The notes: generated from the letters alone by a model not told the origin. A stretch of 37,726 nucleotides of DNA from Lutibaculum baratangense AMV1 (GCF_000496075.1 NZ_AWXZ01000036.1:1-37726); one strand, 5' to 3'; numbered from the stretch's first letter, positions 15,090-25,570 are shown. Translations and numbers: made by a program.

Positions 15090-17084
15090 ATGTCTGTGTC
15101 TCGGAGACAAATCGCAGCGGTCGCGGACCCGGGAGAAGAAATGCCGCTTCCGAACCTCCATCACCTCGCGCGGCCCGGTCTGGTGGCCATCCCGGCGGTG
15201 GCGCTCGTCGCGGGCTTCGCGGCGGCAGCCATGGGCGCGGACGGCTGGCGAGACGGGATCTGGATCGCCGGCACACTGCCCGTGCTCGCCGTGCTGCTCG
15301 CCGAGATCGTGACGAGCCTGCGCAAGGGCGACCTCGGCCTCGACATCGTGGCCGCCCTCTCGATGAGCGCGGCCCTCGTCTTCGGAGAGCATCTCGCCGC
15401 ACTCGTCGTCGCGCTGATGTATTCCGGCGGCCAGTATCTCGAGGCGTTCGCCGAGAGGCGGGCGCGCCGCGAGATGACGGACCTCCTGTCGCGCGTGCCC
15501 CGCAGCGCCATGCGCCACCGGAACGGCGGGCTGGAGGAGGTTCCGCTCGACGAGATCGCTCCCGGCGACCGGCTGCTCGTCAGGCGGGGCGACGTCGTGC
15601 CGGTCGACGGGACCGTCGAGGGCGGCCGGGCGGTGCTCGACCAGTCGGCCCTGACGGGGGAATCGATGCCGGTCCGGCTGATGCCGGGAGATCCGGTGAT
15701 GAGCGGCGCGACGAATGCGGGCGACGCCTTCGACCTCGTCGCCGAGCGCCGGGCGGCGGAAAGCACCTATGCCGGCATCGTCCGGCTCGTCGAGGAGGCC
15801 CAGCGCTCGCGGGCGCCGATGGCGCGGCTGGCCGACCGCTACGCCATCGCTTTTCTCGCCGTCACCGTGTGCCTGGCAGGCGCCGCCTGGTACCTGACCG
15901 GCGACCCGATCCGCGCCGTCGCCGTCCTCGTCGTGGCGACGCCCTGCCCGCTCATCCTCGCCGTGCCTGTCGCCCTCGTCGCCGGCCTCTCGCGCGCGGC
16001 CCGGGAAGGGATCCTCATCAAGGGCGCGAAGCCGCTCGAGGTTATGGCGCGCATCGCGTCGATCGTCGTCGACAAGACCGGGACGCTCACGGAGGGGCGG
16101 CCGAGGATCGTTTCGATCCGGTCCCGCAGCGGCCTGGTCGAGGATGAGATCCTGCGGCTCGCGGCGTCCCTCGACCAGGCATCGAAACACACGATCGCGC
16201 AGACGATCGTCGAGGAGGCGCGTCGCCGGGGCTTGAGGCTTTCGGTGCCGGCTCAGACGGTCGAGACGCCGGGCGACGGCGTCGAGGGGATCGTCGACGG
16301 GCACGCCGTGATCGTCGGAGGCCGGCACTTCGTCGACCGCAGGCTGGGCAGGACAGCGAGCAACGAAGCTGCCCCGGGAGAGCCGGCTGGTGCGGTTTCG
16401 GTTGCCGTTGCCGTGGATGGCGCGCTCGCCGGCGAGATCCTTCTGGCCGACGAGCTGCGGGAAGGAACGGCGGCCTTCCTCGCCGGGCTTCGGCGCGCGG
16501 GCCTTCAGCGCGTGGTGCTGGCGACGGGCGACCGGCGCGACATAGCCGCGGCCGTGACGTCGGATCTCGACTTCAACTCGGTCCGCGCCGAGCTTACGCC
16601 CGACGAGAAGATCATGGTGGTGCTCTCCGAGCGCAAATACGGGCCGGTGATGATGGTGGGCGACGGCGTCAACGACGCCCCGGCCCTCGCCGCCGCCGAC
16701 GTCGGCGTGGCGATGGGTGCGCGCGGCGCCGCGGCTTCCGCCGAGGCGGCGGACGCCGTCCTGCTCGTCGACCGGCTCGACCGGCTCCTGCCCGGCATCG
16801 AGATCGCCCAAGGCGCGCGGCGCATCGCCCTGCAGAGCGTCTATGCCGGCATCGGCCTGTCGCTCGTCGGCATGATCGCGGCGGCGCTCGGCTACCTCAC
16901 CCCCGTGCAGGGCGCCCTTCTCCAGGAAGCGATCGACGTGGCGGTCATCCTGAACGCGCTGCGCGCCCTTGGCCTCGCTCCCCGGCCCGTCGAGCCCGGA
17001 CGACCGCCCGCACCCGTCGCCTCGAGGGTCCAGTCCGGTCAGCCGACGGGCTCCGCAAAGGGAGCATCAGGCTCGCTGACGTAA
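15090..17084 (+). CDS. Heavy-metal P1B-type ATPase with atypical TPCP motif
   Basis: The 664-residue inner-membrane ATPase has the P1B layout but no N-terminal CxxC metal-binding domain. Motifs are TGES (189-192), the membrane motif TPCPLILA (T284-P285-C286-P287) in place of CPC, the phosphorylation site DKTGT with D328, and [10 protein letters not shown]. The usual P1B SEHP motif reads SKHTIAQ, so the Pro is lost. These changes make the metal hard to predict; copper is not assured. A second ATG at 15141 has a better ribosome-binding site (GGGAGAAG) and may be the true start. The C-terminal 30 residues are low-complexity and overlap a cupin-like remnant on the other strand. Confidence 0.85.
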   Translation: MSVSRRQIAAVADPGEEMPLPNLHHLARPGLVAIPAVALVAGFAAAAMGADGWRDGIWIAGTLPVLAVLLAEIVTSLRKGDLGLDIVAALSMSAALVFGEHLAALVVALMYSGGQYLEAFAERRARREMTDLLSRVPRSAMRHRNGGLEEVPLDEIAPGDRLLVRRGDVVPVDGTVEGGRAVLDQSALTGESMPVRLMPGDPVMSGATNAGDAFDLVAERRAAESTYAGIVRLVEEAQRSRAPMARLADRYAIAFLAVTVCLAGAAWYLTGDPIRAVAVLVVATPCPLILAVPVALVAGLSRAAREGILIKGAKPLEVMARIASIVVDKTGTLTEGRPRIVSIRSRSGLVEDEILRLAASLDQASKHTIAQTIVEEARRRGLRLSVPAQTVETPGDGVEGIVDGHAVIVGGRHFVDRRLGRTASNEAAPGEPAGAVSVAVAVDGALAGEILLADELREGTAAFLAGLRRAGLQRVVLATGDRRDIAAAVTSDLDFNSVRAELTPDEKIMVVLSERKYGPVMMVGDGVNDAPALAAADVGVAMGARGAAASAEAADAVLLVDRLDRLLPGIEIAQGARRIALQSVYAGIGLSLVGMIAAALGYLTPVQGALLQEAIDVAVILNALRALGLAPRPVEPGRPPAPVASRVQSGQPTGSAKGASGSLT

Positions 17085-17150
17085 AAGAGGACCATGCGAG
17101 CCGGCTCCTCATCGCTGTTCCGAGGCCGGAAACCGGATCCAGGATCACCT
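17041..17150 (-). pseudogene. Cupin-domain C-terminal scrap
   Basis: The minus strand reads GDPGSGFRPRNSDEEPARM and then VLFYVSEPDAPFAEPVG to a stop. This resembles the last beta strands of a small cupin protein. A stretch in another frame just upstream (MAALEDKVIL) may be an earlier piece separated by a frameshift. It overlaps the 3' end of the plus-strand ATPase. The assignment rests on pattern only. Confidence 0.35.
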
Positions 17151-17306
17151 TGTCCTCAAGTGCTGCCATGACCACCTCGGAACCTGGTCAGGAGGCCTAG
17201 CCTAACTTCGAAACCGATTGCGAAATCAGCGACGAAATCTGGACGACGACAGCGACCTCACGAACCCCGCGTCACCGGACGGCTACGGTAAGCCCGCAGG
17301 ACCAGC

Positions 17307-17729
17307 ATGAGCACCGTCGTCATCCAGCTCCGCCCGGACGGGTACGGGTGGGCCGTCGTCCCCGAGAATCTCGACGATCCACCCGAGCAAGGGGAGAGGG
17401 CCTGGCCGCGGGAGCCGCATCCGGTCTCGTGCTGGGGCAGGCTGCTGCCGCAAGGCATGGCCGACCGCGTCCGGCTGTACGAGGTATTCCGCACCCTGCT
17501 CGACGAGGCCGACGCCGGCGAGGTCCTGCTCGCGATCGAGCCGGGCGTCGAGGAACGGCGGGTCGGCATCGTCGAGGTTGCGCTCGATCATGCAGACGTC
17601 GGGGTCGAGTTGGTTGCACCGCACCCGGATGGCGCCATCGGCCTTGCACGCGACTACGTGCGCAACTTCATCGCTTCACTCGACCCGCCGGACGAGGACA
17701 GGGGGACGCCGCCGTCGGACGATCGATGA
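17307..17729 (+). CDS. Hypothetical acidic protein (140 aa)
   Basis: I do not recognise the family. The protein is soluble and acidic, starts with a beta-like stretch (STVVIQLRPDGYGWAVV), and carries single Cys and Pro-rich segments and a C-terminal helix followed by a disordered PPDEDRGTPPSDD tail. A weak ribosome-binding site (CAGGA) precedes the ATG. It stands alone between the P-type ATPase and the end of the copper operon. The opposite strand also has open frames here, so coding is likely but not certain. Confidence 0.5.
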   Translation: MSTVVIQLRPDGYGWAVVPENLDDPPEQGERAWPREPHPVSCWGRLLPQGMADRVRLYEVFRTLLDEADAGEVLLAIEPGVEERRVGIVEVALDHADVGVELVAPHPDGAIGLARDYVRNFIASLDPPDEDRGTPPSDDR

Positions 17730-17847
17730 CGGCGGAGGAGATCATTTCCGGGTTGCGCCCATCCCGATCTTTCCGCCGCTCTCGACTGGCTCTGCTGAGC
17801 GGACGTTCCGCGAACAGTCCATTGCTTGCAGTACCGCGACGGTTCGA

Positions 17848-18438
17848 TCATCCCCCGCAGCGGTAGAAGCCGCGGTAGCCGACCGTCAGCCCCTGCTCGA
17901 GCTCGAAGACGAGGTCTGCCTTCCACTCCTGCCGTCCATTTTCCGTCTCCGGCTCCTCGTCCGGGAGATGACGGACCGCCATCGTGACGCCGTCCGCCGT
18001 CATGGTCGGACCTGCGAGCAGCGTGTCGAAGCCGTCGCTCCCTTCGGACCGCAGGGCTATCAGTTCGCCGTTGAGCTTCATCACGCCCTGCGCCGGCCCG
18101 CTCGCTCCAGCCCGCGCGACGAGAATCGGATCGCTCGCCGCCGTGCGGACGAACTCGCAGTCGGGGTTGTCGGGCGGCACGACGTCGTCGGCCTCGGCGT
18201 GCGGCATCGGCTCGGGGTCGAGCCTTGCAATGACGGTCCGGCTCAAGGCCTCCTGGAGCGAGGCGACTTCCGGTGTCTCGTCGCCCTCGAAGATTTCCGG
18301 CGGAGCCGCATCGTCGCGAAGCTCGATGTCGCCGATGAGGTAGCGCATCTCGGCGATCTCGCGCTCCTGCGCCTCGATGATTTCGTCGGCGAGCTTGCGG
18401 ACCCGGGGATCGGTGATCTGGGCCCTCTCGCTCGTCAT
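17848..18438 (-). CDS. DUF305-related protein with unknown C-terminal domain
   Basis: The 196-residue protein opens with a segment matching the last helix of DUF305 domains (DPRVRKLADEIIEAQEREIAEM, abbreviated here to its core RKLADEIIEAQEREIAEM, about 13-30). It lacks the earlier helix and the HH motif of complete DUF305 proteins. The remaining 150 or so residues are of a kind I do not recognise. They are rich in Asp/Glu, with beta-like strands near the C-terminus (ADLVFELEQGLTVGYRGF). No signal peptide is present at this start, although the parent family is usually exported. It is the last gene of the copper operon, 23 bases after the small Met-rich peptide. It could be a truncated or remodelled gene. 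Confidence 0.65.
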   Translation of the reverse strand: MTSERAQITDPRVRKLADEIIEAQEREIAEMRYLIGDIELRDDAAPPEIFEGDETPEVASLQEALSRTVIARLDPEPMPHAEADDVVPPDNPDCEFVRTAASDPILVARAGASGPAQGVMKLNGELIALRSEGSDGFDTLLAGPTMTADGVTMAVRHLPDEEPETENGRQEWKADLVFELEQGLTVGYRGFYRCGG

Positions 18439-18461
18439 GTAGGGGCGGCCTCGGCTACGGC

Positions 18462-18587
18462 TCAGCTCATCAGGTACTTCACGAGCGCCGCGACGCCGAG
18501 CACCAGGAGGGCGAGCACCAGGAGCCCGACCAGGCCCATCCCGCCCATCATCCACCCCATGCCGTTCATGCCGTCCATCATCTGCAT
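18462..18587 (-). CDS. 41-residue Met-rich single-span membrane peptide
   Basis: This short reading frame begins MQMMDGMNGMGWMMGGMG, giving eight Met in the first 17 residues. It continues as one hydrophobic helix (LVGLLVLALLVLGVAALV) and ends KYLMS. A GAGGA ribosome-binding site precedes the ATG by about 9 bases. It lies between the CopA ATPase and the DUF305-related gene, with small gaps on both sides. The N-terminal Met cluster could bind Cu(I), and similar tiny membrane proteins occur in other copper operons. That function is inference; the coding call is strong because of composition, spacing and ribosome site. Confidence 0.75.
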   Translation of the reverse strand: MQMMDGMNGMGWMMGGMGLVGLLVLALLVLGVAALVKYLMS

Positions 18588-18646
18588 GGATTCGAATCCT
18601 CATGTTGGTGTCTAAGCGCTTCCTGTGGCTTTGCCGTCTCCCAGCC

Positions 18647-21028
<2,382 letters not shown>

Positions 21029-21097
21029 GCGAGGCTCCCTCACGTGTGGTCTGGCCGGAAGGGACGCGGGAGGCCGTTCCCCCCGCGCCCGCTCGCG

Positions 21098-21385
21098 TCA
21101 CTGCTTCTCGAGGACGGTGATGGTGAGCGCACCGTTGATGCGCTCGACGTCGAAGGCGATCTTGTCGCCCGACTTCACCTGCTCGAGCATGGCGTCTTCC
21201 TTCACCCGGAAGACCATGGTCATGCCGTCCGTCATGTCGAGGCTCGGGATCGGGCCGTGACGGACGGTCATCTTGCCCTGCTTGGCATCGATCTTCGTGA
21301 CCTCGCCCTCGGCGAGCGTCGCCTGGGCATACGCCGAGGTGGCCGCCAGAATGGTGAGGGCTGCTGCTGCGAGAGTTCTCTTCAT
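21098..21385 (-). CDS. cusF: CusF-like periplasmic copper-binding protein
   Basis: The 95-residue exported protein has a signal peptide (MKRTLAAAALTILAATSAYA) followed by a CusF beta-barrel. Family residues are visible: the TKID..KGKMT-like strand, HGPIPSLDM with its His, and MTDGMTMVFRV, giving Met and aromatic copper ligands as in CusF. It would pass Cu(I) to an exporter or oxidase in the periplasm. An in-frame ATG at 21400 is possible but lacks a ribosome site. It lies between cupredoxin and CopA genes, 22 bases from the former. In Enterobacteria CusF serves the CusCBA pump, which is not seen here. Confidence 0.9.
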   Translation of the reverse strand: MKRTLAAAALTILAATSAYAQATLAEGEVTKIDAKQGKMTVRHGPIPSLDMTDGMTMVFRVKEDAMLEQVKSGDKIAFDVERINGALTITVLEKQ

Positions 21386-21407
21386 CGTCTGATTTTCCAT
21401 CTCAATG

Positions 21408-21890
21408 TCACTGGCTTGCCTGCTCGTCCGTGACCGTGACTTCGCCGAACATGCCCGCCTGCATGTGGCCGGGGATCAGGCAGGCGAAGGTGAATGCGCC
21501 GCTCTTGGTGAACTGCCAGATCACCTCGTCCTGGTGGCCGGGATCGACACGGGCGGAGTTGGGTTCCGCATGCTCCATCTCCGGCATCTTCTTCATCTGC
21601 TCCGCGTGCTTCTCGACCTCCTCGTGAGTGCCGAGATAGAGCTCGTGCTCGAGGTCTCCGACGTTCTCGATGACGATGCGGAGCGTCTCGCCCTTCTCGA
21701 CCTCGATCGACGACGGCTCGAAGACCATGCCGTCCTGGGTCTCGTCGGCCTTCACGGTGACAGTCCGATCGACGTTCTCCGCCTTGCCGGGCTCGCCCGA
21801 GGCGCTGTGGCTTCCCGCCGCAAGGGCGGGCGTGCCCGCAAGCAATGCGAGGCCGGCAGCGGCGACGTAGGTGCTCAGTTTAAAGCTCAT
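21408..21890 (-). CDS. Periplasmic cupredoxin-like copper protein
   Basis: The 160-residue protein has a signal peptide (about 1-25, ending in ALAAG) and a single cupredoxin domain. Type-1 copper ligands can be placed at His in GDLEHELYLG and at Cys, His and Met in FACLIPGHMQAGM. A variable Met/Glu-rich loop (EEVEKHAEQMKKMPEMEHAE) sits mid-domain and may bind more copper. Such proteins carry or buffer copper next to multicopper oxidases. Its start is 18 bases after the oxidase stop, and cusF follows. It could be an electron or copper carrier for the oxidase. Confidence 0.9.
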   Translation of the reverse strand: MSFKLSTYVAAAGLALLAGTPALAAGSHSASGEPGKAENVDRTVTVKADETQDGMVFEPSSIEVEKGETLRIVIENVGDLEHELYLGTHEEVEKHAEQMKKMPEMEHAEPNSARVDPGHQDEVIWQFTKSGAFTFACLIPGHMQAGMFGEVTVTDEQASQ

Positions 21891-21908
21891 CTAGGCGTCT
21901 CTCCTTTT

Positions 21909-23228
21909 TCAGCCCTGGCGTTCGACCGGCGCGACATCGCCGGTCCACTCGTACGCGACGGTCCCTTCCGGGTGGTCGAACCAGCCCGGATCGGAATAGT
22001 CGTCCTTTGCGAGGCCGTCGCGGACCTTCACGACCGTGAACATGCCACCCATCTCGATCGGGCCGAACGGGCCCCAGCCGGTCATCATCGGCAGCGTGTT
22101 GTCGGGGGCCGGCATCTCCATCGATCCCATGGCGCCCATGCCGTCGTGGCCCATCGGCATGTAGTCCGGCACGAGCTTGCGGATCTGGGCCGTCGAGCGC
22201 CTGAGATCGGCGCCGATGAACGTCTTTATCCCGTGGCCCATGGCGTTCATCGTGTGGTGCGACTTGTGGCAGTGGATCGCCCAGTCGCCCTCGTGGACGG
22301 CGTCGAACTCGAAGGCGCGCATGGCACCGACGGGGACGTCGATCGACACCTCCGGCCAGCGCGCCTCGGGCCTCACCCATCCGCCGTCCGTGCACGTCAC
22401 CTCGAAGTCGTAGCCGTGCATGTGCACGGGGTGGTTCGTCATGGTGAGGTTTCCGACGCGGACCCGCACGCGGTCGTTCTTGCCGACGACCAGCGGGTCG
22501 ATCCCGGGGAAGACCCGGCTGTTGATCGTCCACATGTTGAAGTCGGTCATCTCCATCACGCGCGGCACGTACGAGCCCGGCTCGATGTCGAAGGCGTTCA
22601 GGAGGAAGACGAAGTCCCGGTCGACCCTGTGCAGCGCGGGATCGCGCGGATGGACGACGAAGAAGCCCATCATGCCCATCGCCATCTGGACCATCTCGTC
22701 CGAATGCGGGTGGTACATGAAGGTGCCGCTCTTCGTGAGCGTGTATTCGTAGACGAATGTCTTGCCCGGCGGGATGTGCGGCTGCGTCAGTCCGCCGACG
22801 CCGTCCATGCCGCTCGGGAGGATCATGCCGTGCCAGTGGATGGTCGTGTGCTCCGGCAGGCGGTTCGTGACGAAGATCCGCACCCTGTCGCCCTCGACAG
22901 CCTCGATCGTGGGGCCGGGCGACTGGCCGTTATAACCCCAGAGATGGGCGTTCATCCCGTCGGCGAACTCGCGGACGACCGGCTCGGCGACGAGGTGGAA
23001 CTCCTTCCATCCGTCCTTCATGCGCCACGGCAGGGTCCAGCCGTTGAGCGTGGCGACGGGGGTGTAGTCCGCCCCCTCCGCCGGAACGAGCGGGGCCTGC
23101 ATGGTCGCCTCCGCCATGGTCGGGGCCTCCGGCAGCCCGCGCGACAGGGCCGGCCTGGCGAGCGAGGCACCCATGAGGGCGCCGGCGCCGGCGGTGATGA
23201 GACCGCGTCTCGATATCGTTGGGCTCAT
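21909..23228 (-). CDS. Tat-exported multicopper oxidase
   Basis: The 439-residue protein has a Tat signal (SRRGLITAGAGALMG) and three cupredoxin domains. All four copper-binding motifs are present: HWHG, HPHSDE, HPVHMHG and HCHKSHHTMNAM, the last holding the type-1 Cys, His and axial Met. The C-terminus has a Met-rich loop (HDGMGAMGSMEM), typical of copper-resistance oxidases. It would oxidise Cu(I) to less toxic Cu(II) in the periplasm. It lies 15 bases after the TolC gene and 18 before cupredoxin. It is shorter than plasmid PcoA/CopA oxidases (about 600 residues), so it belongs to a different subgroup. Confidence 0.92.
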   Translation of the reverse strand: MSPTISRRGLITAGAGALMGASLARPALSRGLPEAPTMAEATMQAPLVPAEGADYTPVATLNGWTLPWRMKDGWKEFHLVAEPVVREFADGMNAHLWGYNGQSPGPTIEAVEGDRVRIFVTNRLPEHTTIHWHGMILPSGMDGVGGLTQPHIPPGKTFVYEYTLTKSGTFMYHPHSDEMVQMAMGMMGFFVVHPRDPALHRVDRDFVFLLNAFDIEPGSYVPRVMEMTDFNMWTINSRVFPGIDPLVVGKNDRVRVRVGNLTMTNHPVHMHGYDFEVTCTDGGWVRPEARWPEVSIDVPVGAMRAFEFDAVHEGDWAIHCHKSHHTMNAMGHGIKTFIGADLRRSTAQIRKLVPDYMPMGHDGMGAMGSMEMPAPDNTLPMMTGWGPFGPIEMGGMFTVVKVRDGLAKDDYSDPGWFDHPEGTVAYEWTGDVAPVERQG

Positions 23229-23243
23229 GGTGATCTCCCTTGA

Positions 23244-24737
23244 TCAGTGGCCGGCGCCGCCGGCATCGGCCGGGGCGGAGGCGACGGAGGCTGCGCCCGC
23301 CGAGGCGCCGCCGCCTCCGGCCGCGAGAGCCATGTGGAAGTCGACGGTGGCGAGCCAGTGGTCGCGCAGGGCCTCGGTGGCGGCGACGTTCGACTGGATC
23401 GCCGCGCGGGCGTCGGCGAGGAGGTCGCCGACGTCGTCGATCATGCTGCTGTAGCGCAGCGTGCTCTCCTCGGTGACGAGCCTGCGCAGGGGCACGACCT
23501 CGTCCCGGTAGAGCCGCGCGATGTCGTAGGTCGCGCGCACCGCCTTGTAGCCTTCCCGGGCCTCGGACCGCGCGTTGACGCCGAGATACGCGATCCGGTG
23601 GATCGCCTGCAGGTAGGTTTCGCGCGCCCGGCGGACGCGGGTCTCGCCGAAGTCGAAGATCGGCACCTGGAGCTCGAGCTCGATGCCCGTGATGTCCGTC
23701 TTCTCCGTCTCCCTCTCGCCGTGCTCGATCACCGTCTCCCTCTCGGTCGCGGAGATGCCGATGATCTCCACCAGGTCGACGTAGCGGGTCGACTGCTCGA
23801 GCCCGAGACTGTCGGCCAGCGCGTCGAGCTCGATCCGCGCCATCTGCAGGTCGAGCCGGCGCCGCAGGGCTTCCGTCTCGACGTCCCGAGGCGCGAGCGG
23901 CCGCGGCGGAAGTGCTGGAAGGGAGGTCGGCTCCTTGAGCATGTCGAGCTGCGCCCCCCACAGGCCGAGCGCTCGGGCCAGGGCCTCCGTCGCCCGCGCA
24001 TGGGCGAGACGGGCCTGGGCGAGCTGGGCGGTGACCTCCGCGAAGAAGGCGTGCTCCCGCGCCTGGTCGACCTTGGGCGCGGCGCCGGTCTTCCCGAGCT
24101 CCGAGATCACGTCGGAGGCGGCCTCGGCAGAGTTCTGCGCCCGCTCGAGCAGGTGGACGGTCTGGTGGGCTGCAGCGGCGCGGTAGAAGGCGCGCCGGGC
24201 CTCCGCCGCAGTCTCCAGCGTCGCCACCGCGGCCGCGAGCTGCGCCGCCTTGAACCTCTCCGCGGCGATCCGCTTGCGCTGCGGCAGGGTGGCGAGCGCA
24301 AGGATGTTCACCACGACCTGGCGCTCGATCTCCGACATGGCGCCGCCCGCGGCGACCCGCCCGACCGAGACGGTCGGGGCGGGCGGCAGACCCGCCTGGA
24401 CGAGGTCCACCTCCGCCAGGCCCAGTTCGCTATAAGCCGCCTGGAGCCCCCGGTTGTTCAGGAGCGCCACCCGCACGGCGGAGTCGGCCGTCAGCGGCCG
24501 GCCGAGCAGCGAATTTGTCGTCGCGTCGGCGGCGACGGCGGCCTCGGGCGTGGAGATGCGGGCGGGCGTGGCGCCGAGTTCCGAACTGGCGACGAGTGCC
24601 ACTGCGCCGAAGCCGCCGTCCTCGCTCCAGGTCGCGCAGCCCGCGAGGGAGATGAGCATCGCGGAAACCGCGAGGGAGCGCATCAAGCGCTTCGGCGTGG
24701 CCGTGTGCCGCCGCGCCTTTGACGGTGCGTCGTTCAT
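23244..24737 (-). CDS. TolC-family outer-membrane channel protein, lipoprotein-type N-terminus
   Basis: The 497-residue protein has a lipoprotein signal (LISLAGC at about 31-37) and long helical segments with the TolC/OEP repeat pattern, for example NNRGLQAAYSELGLAEVDL and the second-repeat AYLGVNARSEAREG. It would form the outer-membrane duct of an export system. The C-terminus is Gly/Ala-rich (AAGGGGASAGAASVASAP). The ATG overlaps the upstream lipoprotein stop. No RND pump or membrane-fusion gene is nearby, so its inner partner is unknown; it could use a pump encoded elsewhere or serve the oxidase and carriers in the same operon. Confidence 0.9.
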   Translation of the reverse strand: MNDAPSKARRHTATPKRLMRSLAVSAMLISLAGCATWSEDGGFGAVALVASSELGATPARISTPEAAVAADATTNSLLGRPLTADSAVRVALLNNRGLQAAYSELGLAEVDLVQAGLPPAPTVSVGRVAAGGAMSEIERQVVVNILALATLPQRKRIAAERFKAAQLAAAVATLETAAEARRAFYRAAAAHQTVHLLERAQNSAEAASDVISELGKTGAAPKVDQAREHAFFAEVTAQLAQARLAHARATEALARALGLWGAQLDMLKEPTSLPALPPRPLAPRDVETEALRRRLDLQMARIELDALADSLGLEQSTRYVDLVEIIGISATERETVIEHGERETEKTDITGIELELQVPIFDFGETRVRRARETYLQAIHRIAYLGVNARSEAREGYKAVRATYDIARLYRDEVVPLRRLVTEESTLRYSSMIDDVGDLLADARAAIQSNVAATEALRDHWLATVDFHMALAAGGGGASAGAASVASAPADAGGAGH

Positions 24738-24952
24738 CGTGCCGTTCCCCCGGGAGCCACGCGCTCGTTCATCGAGCGCCAGTCCGACGGCTCAACGGGC
24801 CGCCTCGAGACGTAGCCGCCCGTCGCGGGCACGTAGGTGCGGGTGAAGGAGCTGTTCCCGGCCGCCAGCGGGTTCGCCACCAGCGGGGCGGGGGGCACGG
24901 AGGCGCAGCCGGCGACGAGCGCGGGCAACGCCAGCAATAGGGGCAGTTTCAT
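24734..24952 (-). CDS. Small lipoprotein of the copper operon
   Basis: The 72-residue protein starts with a lipoprotein signal (MKLPLLLALPALVAGC, lipobox LVAGC). It has a short mature part with FTRTYVPATGGYVSRRPVEP and a basic C-terminus. A GGAAGGG ribosome site precedes the ATG. The stop overlaps the TolC ATG as ATGA, so the two proteins are coupled and may interact at the outer membrane. I do not know a named family. It is the first clear gene of the long copper operon. Confidence 0.8.
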   Translation of the reverse strand: MKLPLLLALPALVAGCASVPPAPLVANPLAAGNSSFTRTYVPATGGYVSRRPVEPSDWRSMNERVAPGGTAR

Positions 24953-25021
24953 GAGTACCCTTCCGAGTGGGTGCCCGTCCTCGAGCCGAGGGTGGCGATG
25001 GTCTCTTCGCCTGCAGCGGCA

Positions 25022-25055
25022 ACTTCTCCTGAAGCAGATCAATCGAAGGAGAAGT
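25022..25055. promoter_or_regulatory. Perfect 9-bp inverted repeat upstream of the lipoprotein-TolC operon
   Basis: ACTTCTCCT and AGGAGAAGT are exact complements separated by 16 bases. The dyad lies 70-103 bases upstream of the lipoprotein start. It could be an operator for a copper-sensing regulator or an RNA hairpin; no regulator is encoded beside it. Confidence 0.5.
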
Positions 25056-25112
25056 GGCTGCAGGCCTCCTCAGGCGGCTGCGACGTCAGCGATGCCGGGC
25101 ACGCCTGTCCGT

Positions 25113-25136
25113 CCGCCGGTGTGACACGACCGGCGG
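25113..25136 (-). terminator. Stem-loop between the Cys/His-rich gene and the lipoprotein operon
   Basis: CCGCCGGT and ACCGGCGG form an 8-bp perfect stem with an 8-base loop. It begins 12 bases past the stop of the upstream gene on the minus strand. No clear U-tract follows, so termination may be partial. Confidence 0.45.
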
Positions 25137-25147
25137 TGTGCGGAGCG

Positions 25148-25480
25148 TCAGGCTCGGGGAGGTCTTGGAAGGGTGGGCTGCGTAAGCCCGGCAGGGGTGT
25201 CCGGTGCCGCCGGGCGCAGCATCAGCGCCGACGCCCAGAGGGGACGGGAACAGTCCTGGGCGGGCATGACGGCCGCAGAGAGAACGGCGGAGCAGCAGAT
25301 GTGCGCGTCGCCGAGCGAGGTGGGCTCGGTGCCGTGGCCCTGCTTGTCGCAGTGCTCCTCCACGCCTGCCGAGGCCGCGTGCATAGACGACGCGCCCACG
25401 GAAGCGTGCCCGACCGCAGCCCAGCCGTTCAGGCTGACCAGCACGACGAGCATCGCTGCGAGGAGGCGAATCGGGACCAT
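25148..25480 (-). CDS. Small exported Cys/His-rich protein (110 aa), CopL-like in layout
   Basis: The N-terminus is a signal peptide (MVPIRLLAAMLVVLVSLNGW). The mature part has clustered metal-ligand residues: HCDKQGHG, DAHICCSA and QDCSRP, followed by a Pro-rich tail. I do not recognise a precise family. The layout recalls Xanthomonas CopL and DUF2946-type proteins found at the head of copper operons. The ATG at 25480 has AAAGGT at ribosome-site distance; an ATG at 25492 is also possible. It is divergent from a multicopper oxidase and upstream of the lipoprotein-TolC operon. A metallochaperone or cis-regulatory role is inference. Confidence 0.7.
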   Translation of the reverse strand: MVPIRLLAAMLVVLVSLNGWAAVGHASVGASSMHAASAGVEEHCDKQGHGTEPTSLGDAHICCSAVLSAAVMPAQDCSRPLWASALMLRPAAPDTPAGLTQPTLPRPPRA

Positions 25481-25509
25481 GGCACCTTTCATAGCGAAGC
25501 TGATCCACC

Positions 25510-25544
25510 CGACAAATGACATTTTTGTGGCGGATGCCTTGTCG
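25510..25544. promoter_or_regulatory. Dyad elements in the divergent oxidase / Cys-His protein promoter
   Basis: The 90-base divergent region holds the palindrome AAATGACATTT (25514-25524) inside a wider CGACAA ... TTGTCG dyad (25510-25515 and 25539-25544). It is notably AT-richer than its surroundings. It probably contains both promoters and a regulator site. Confidence 0.45.
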
Positions 25545-25570
25545 AGAATTGGATAGGAGACGGCCTTCGG

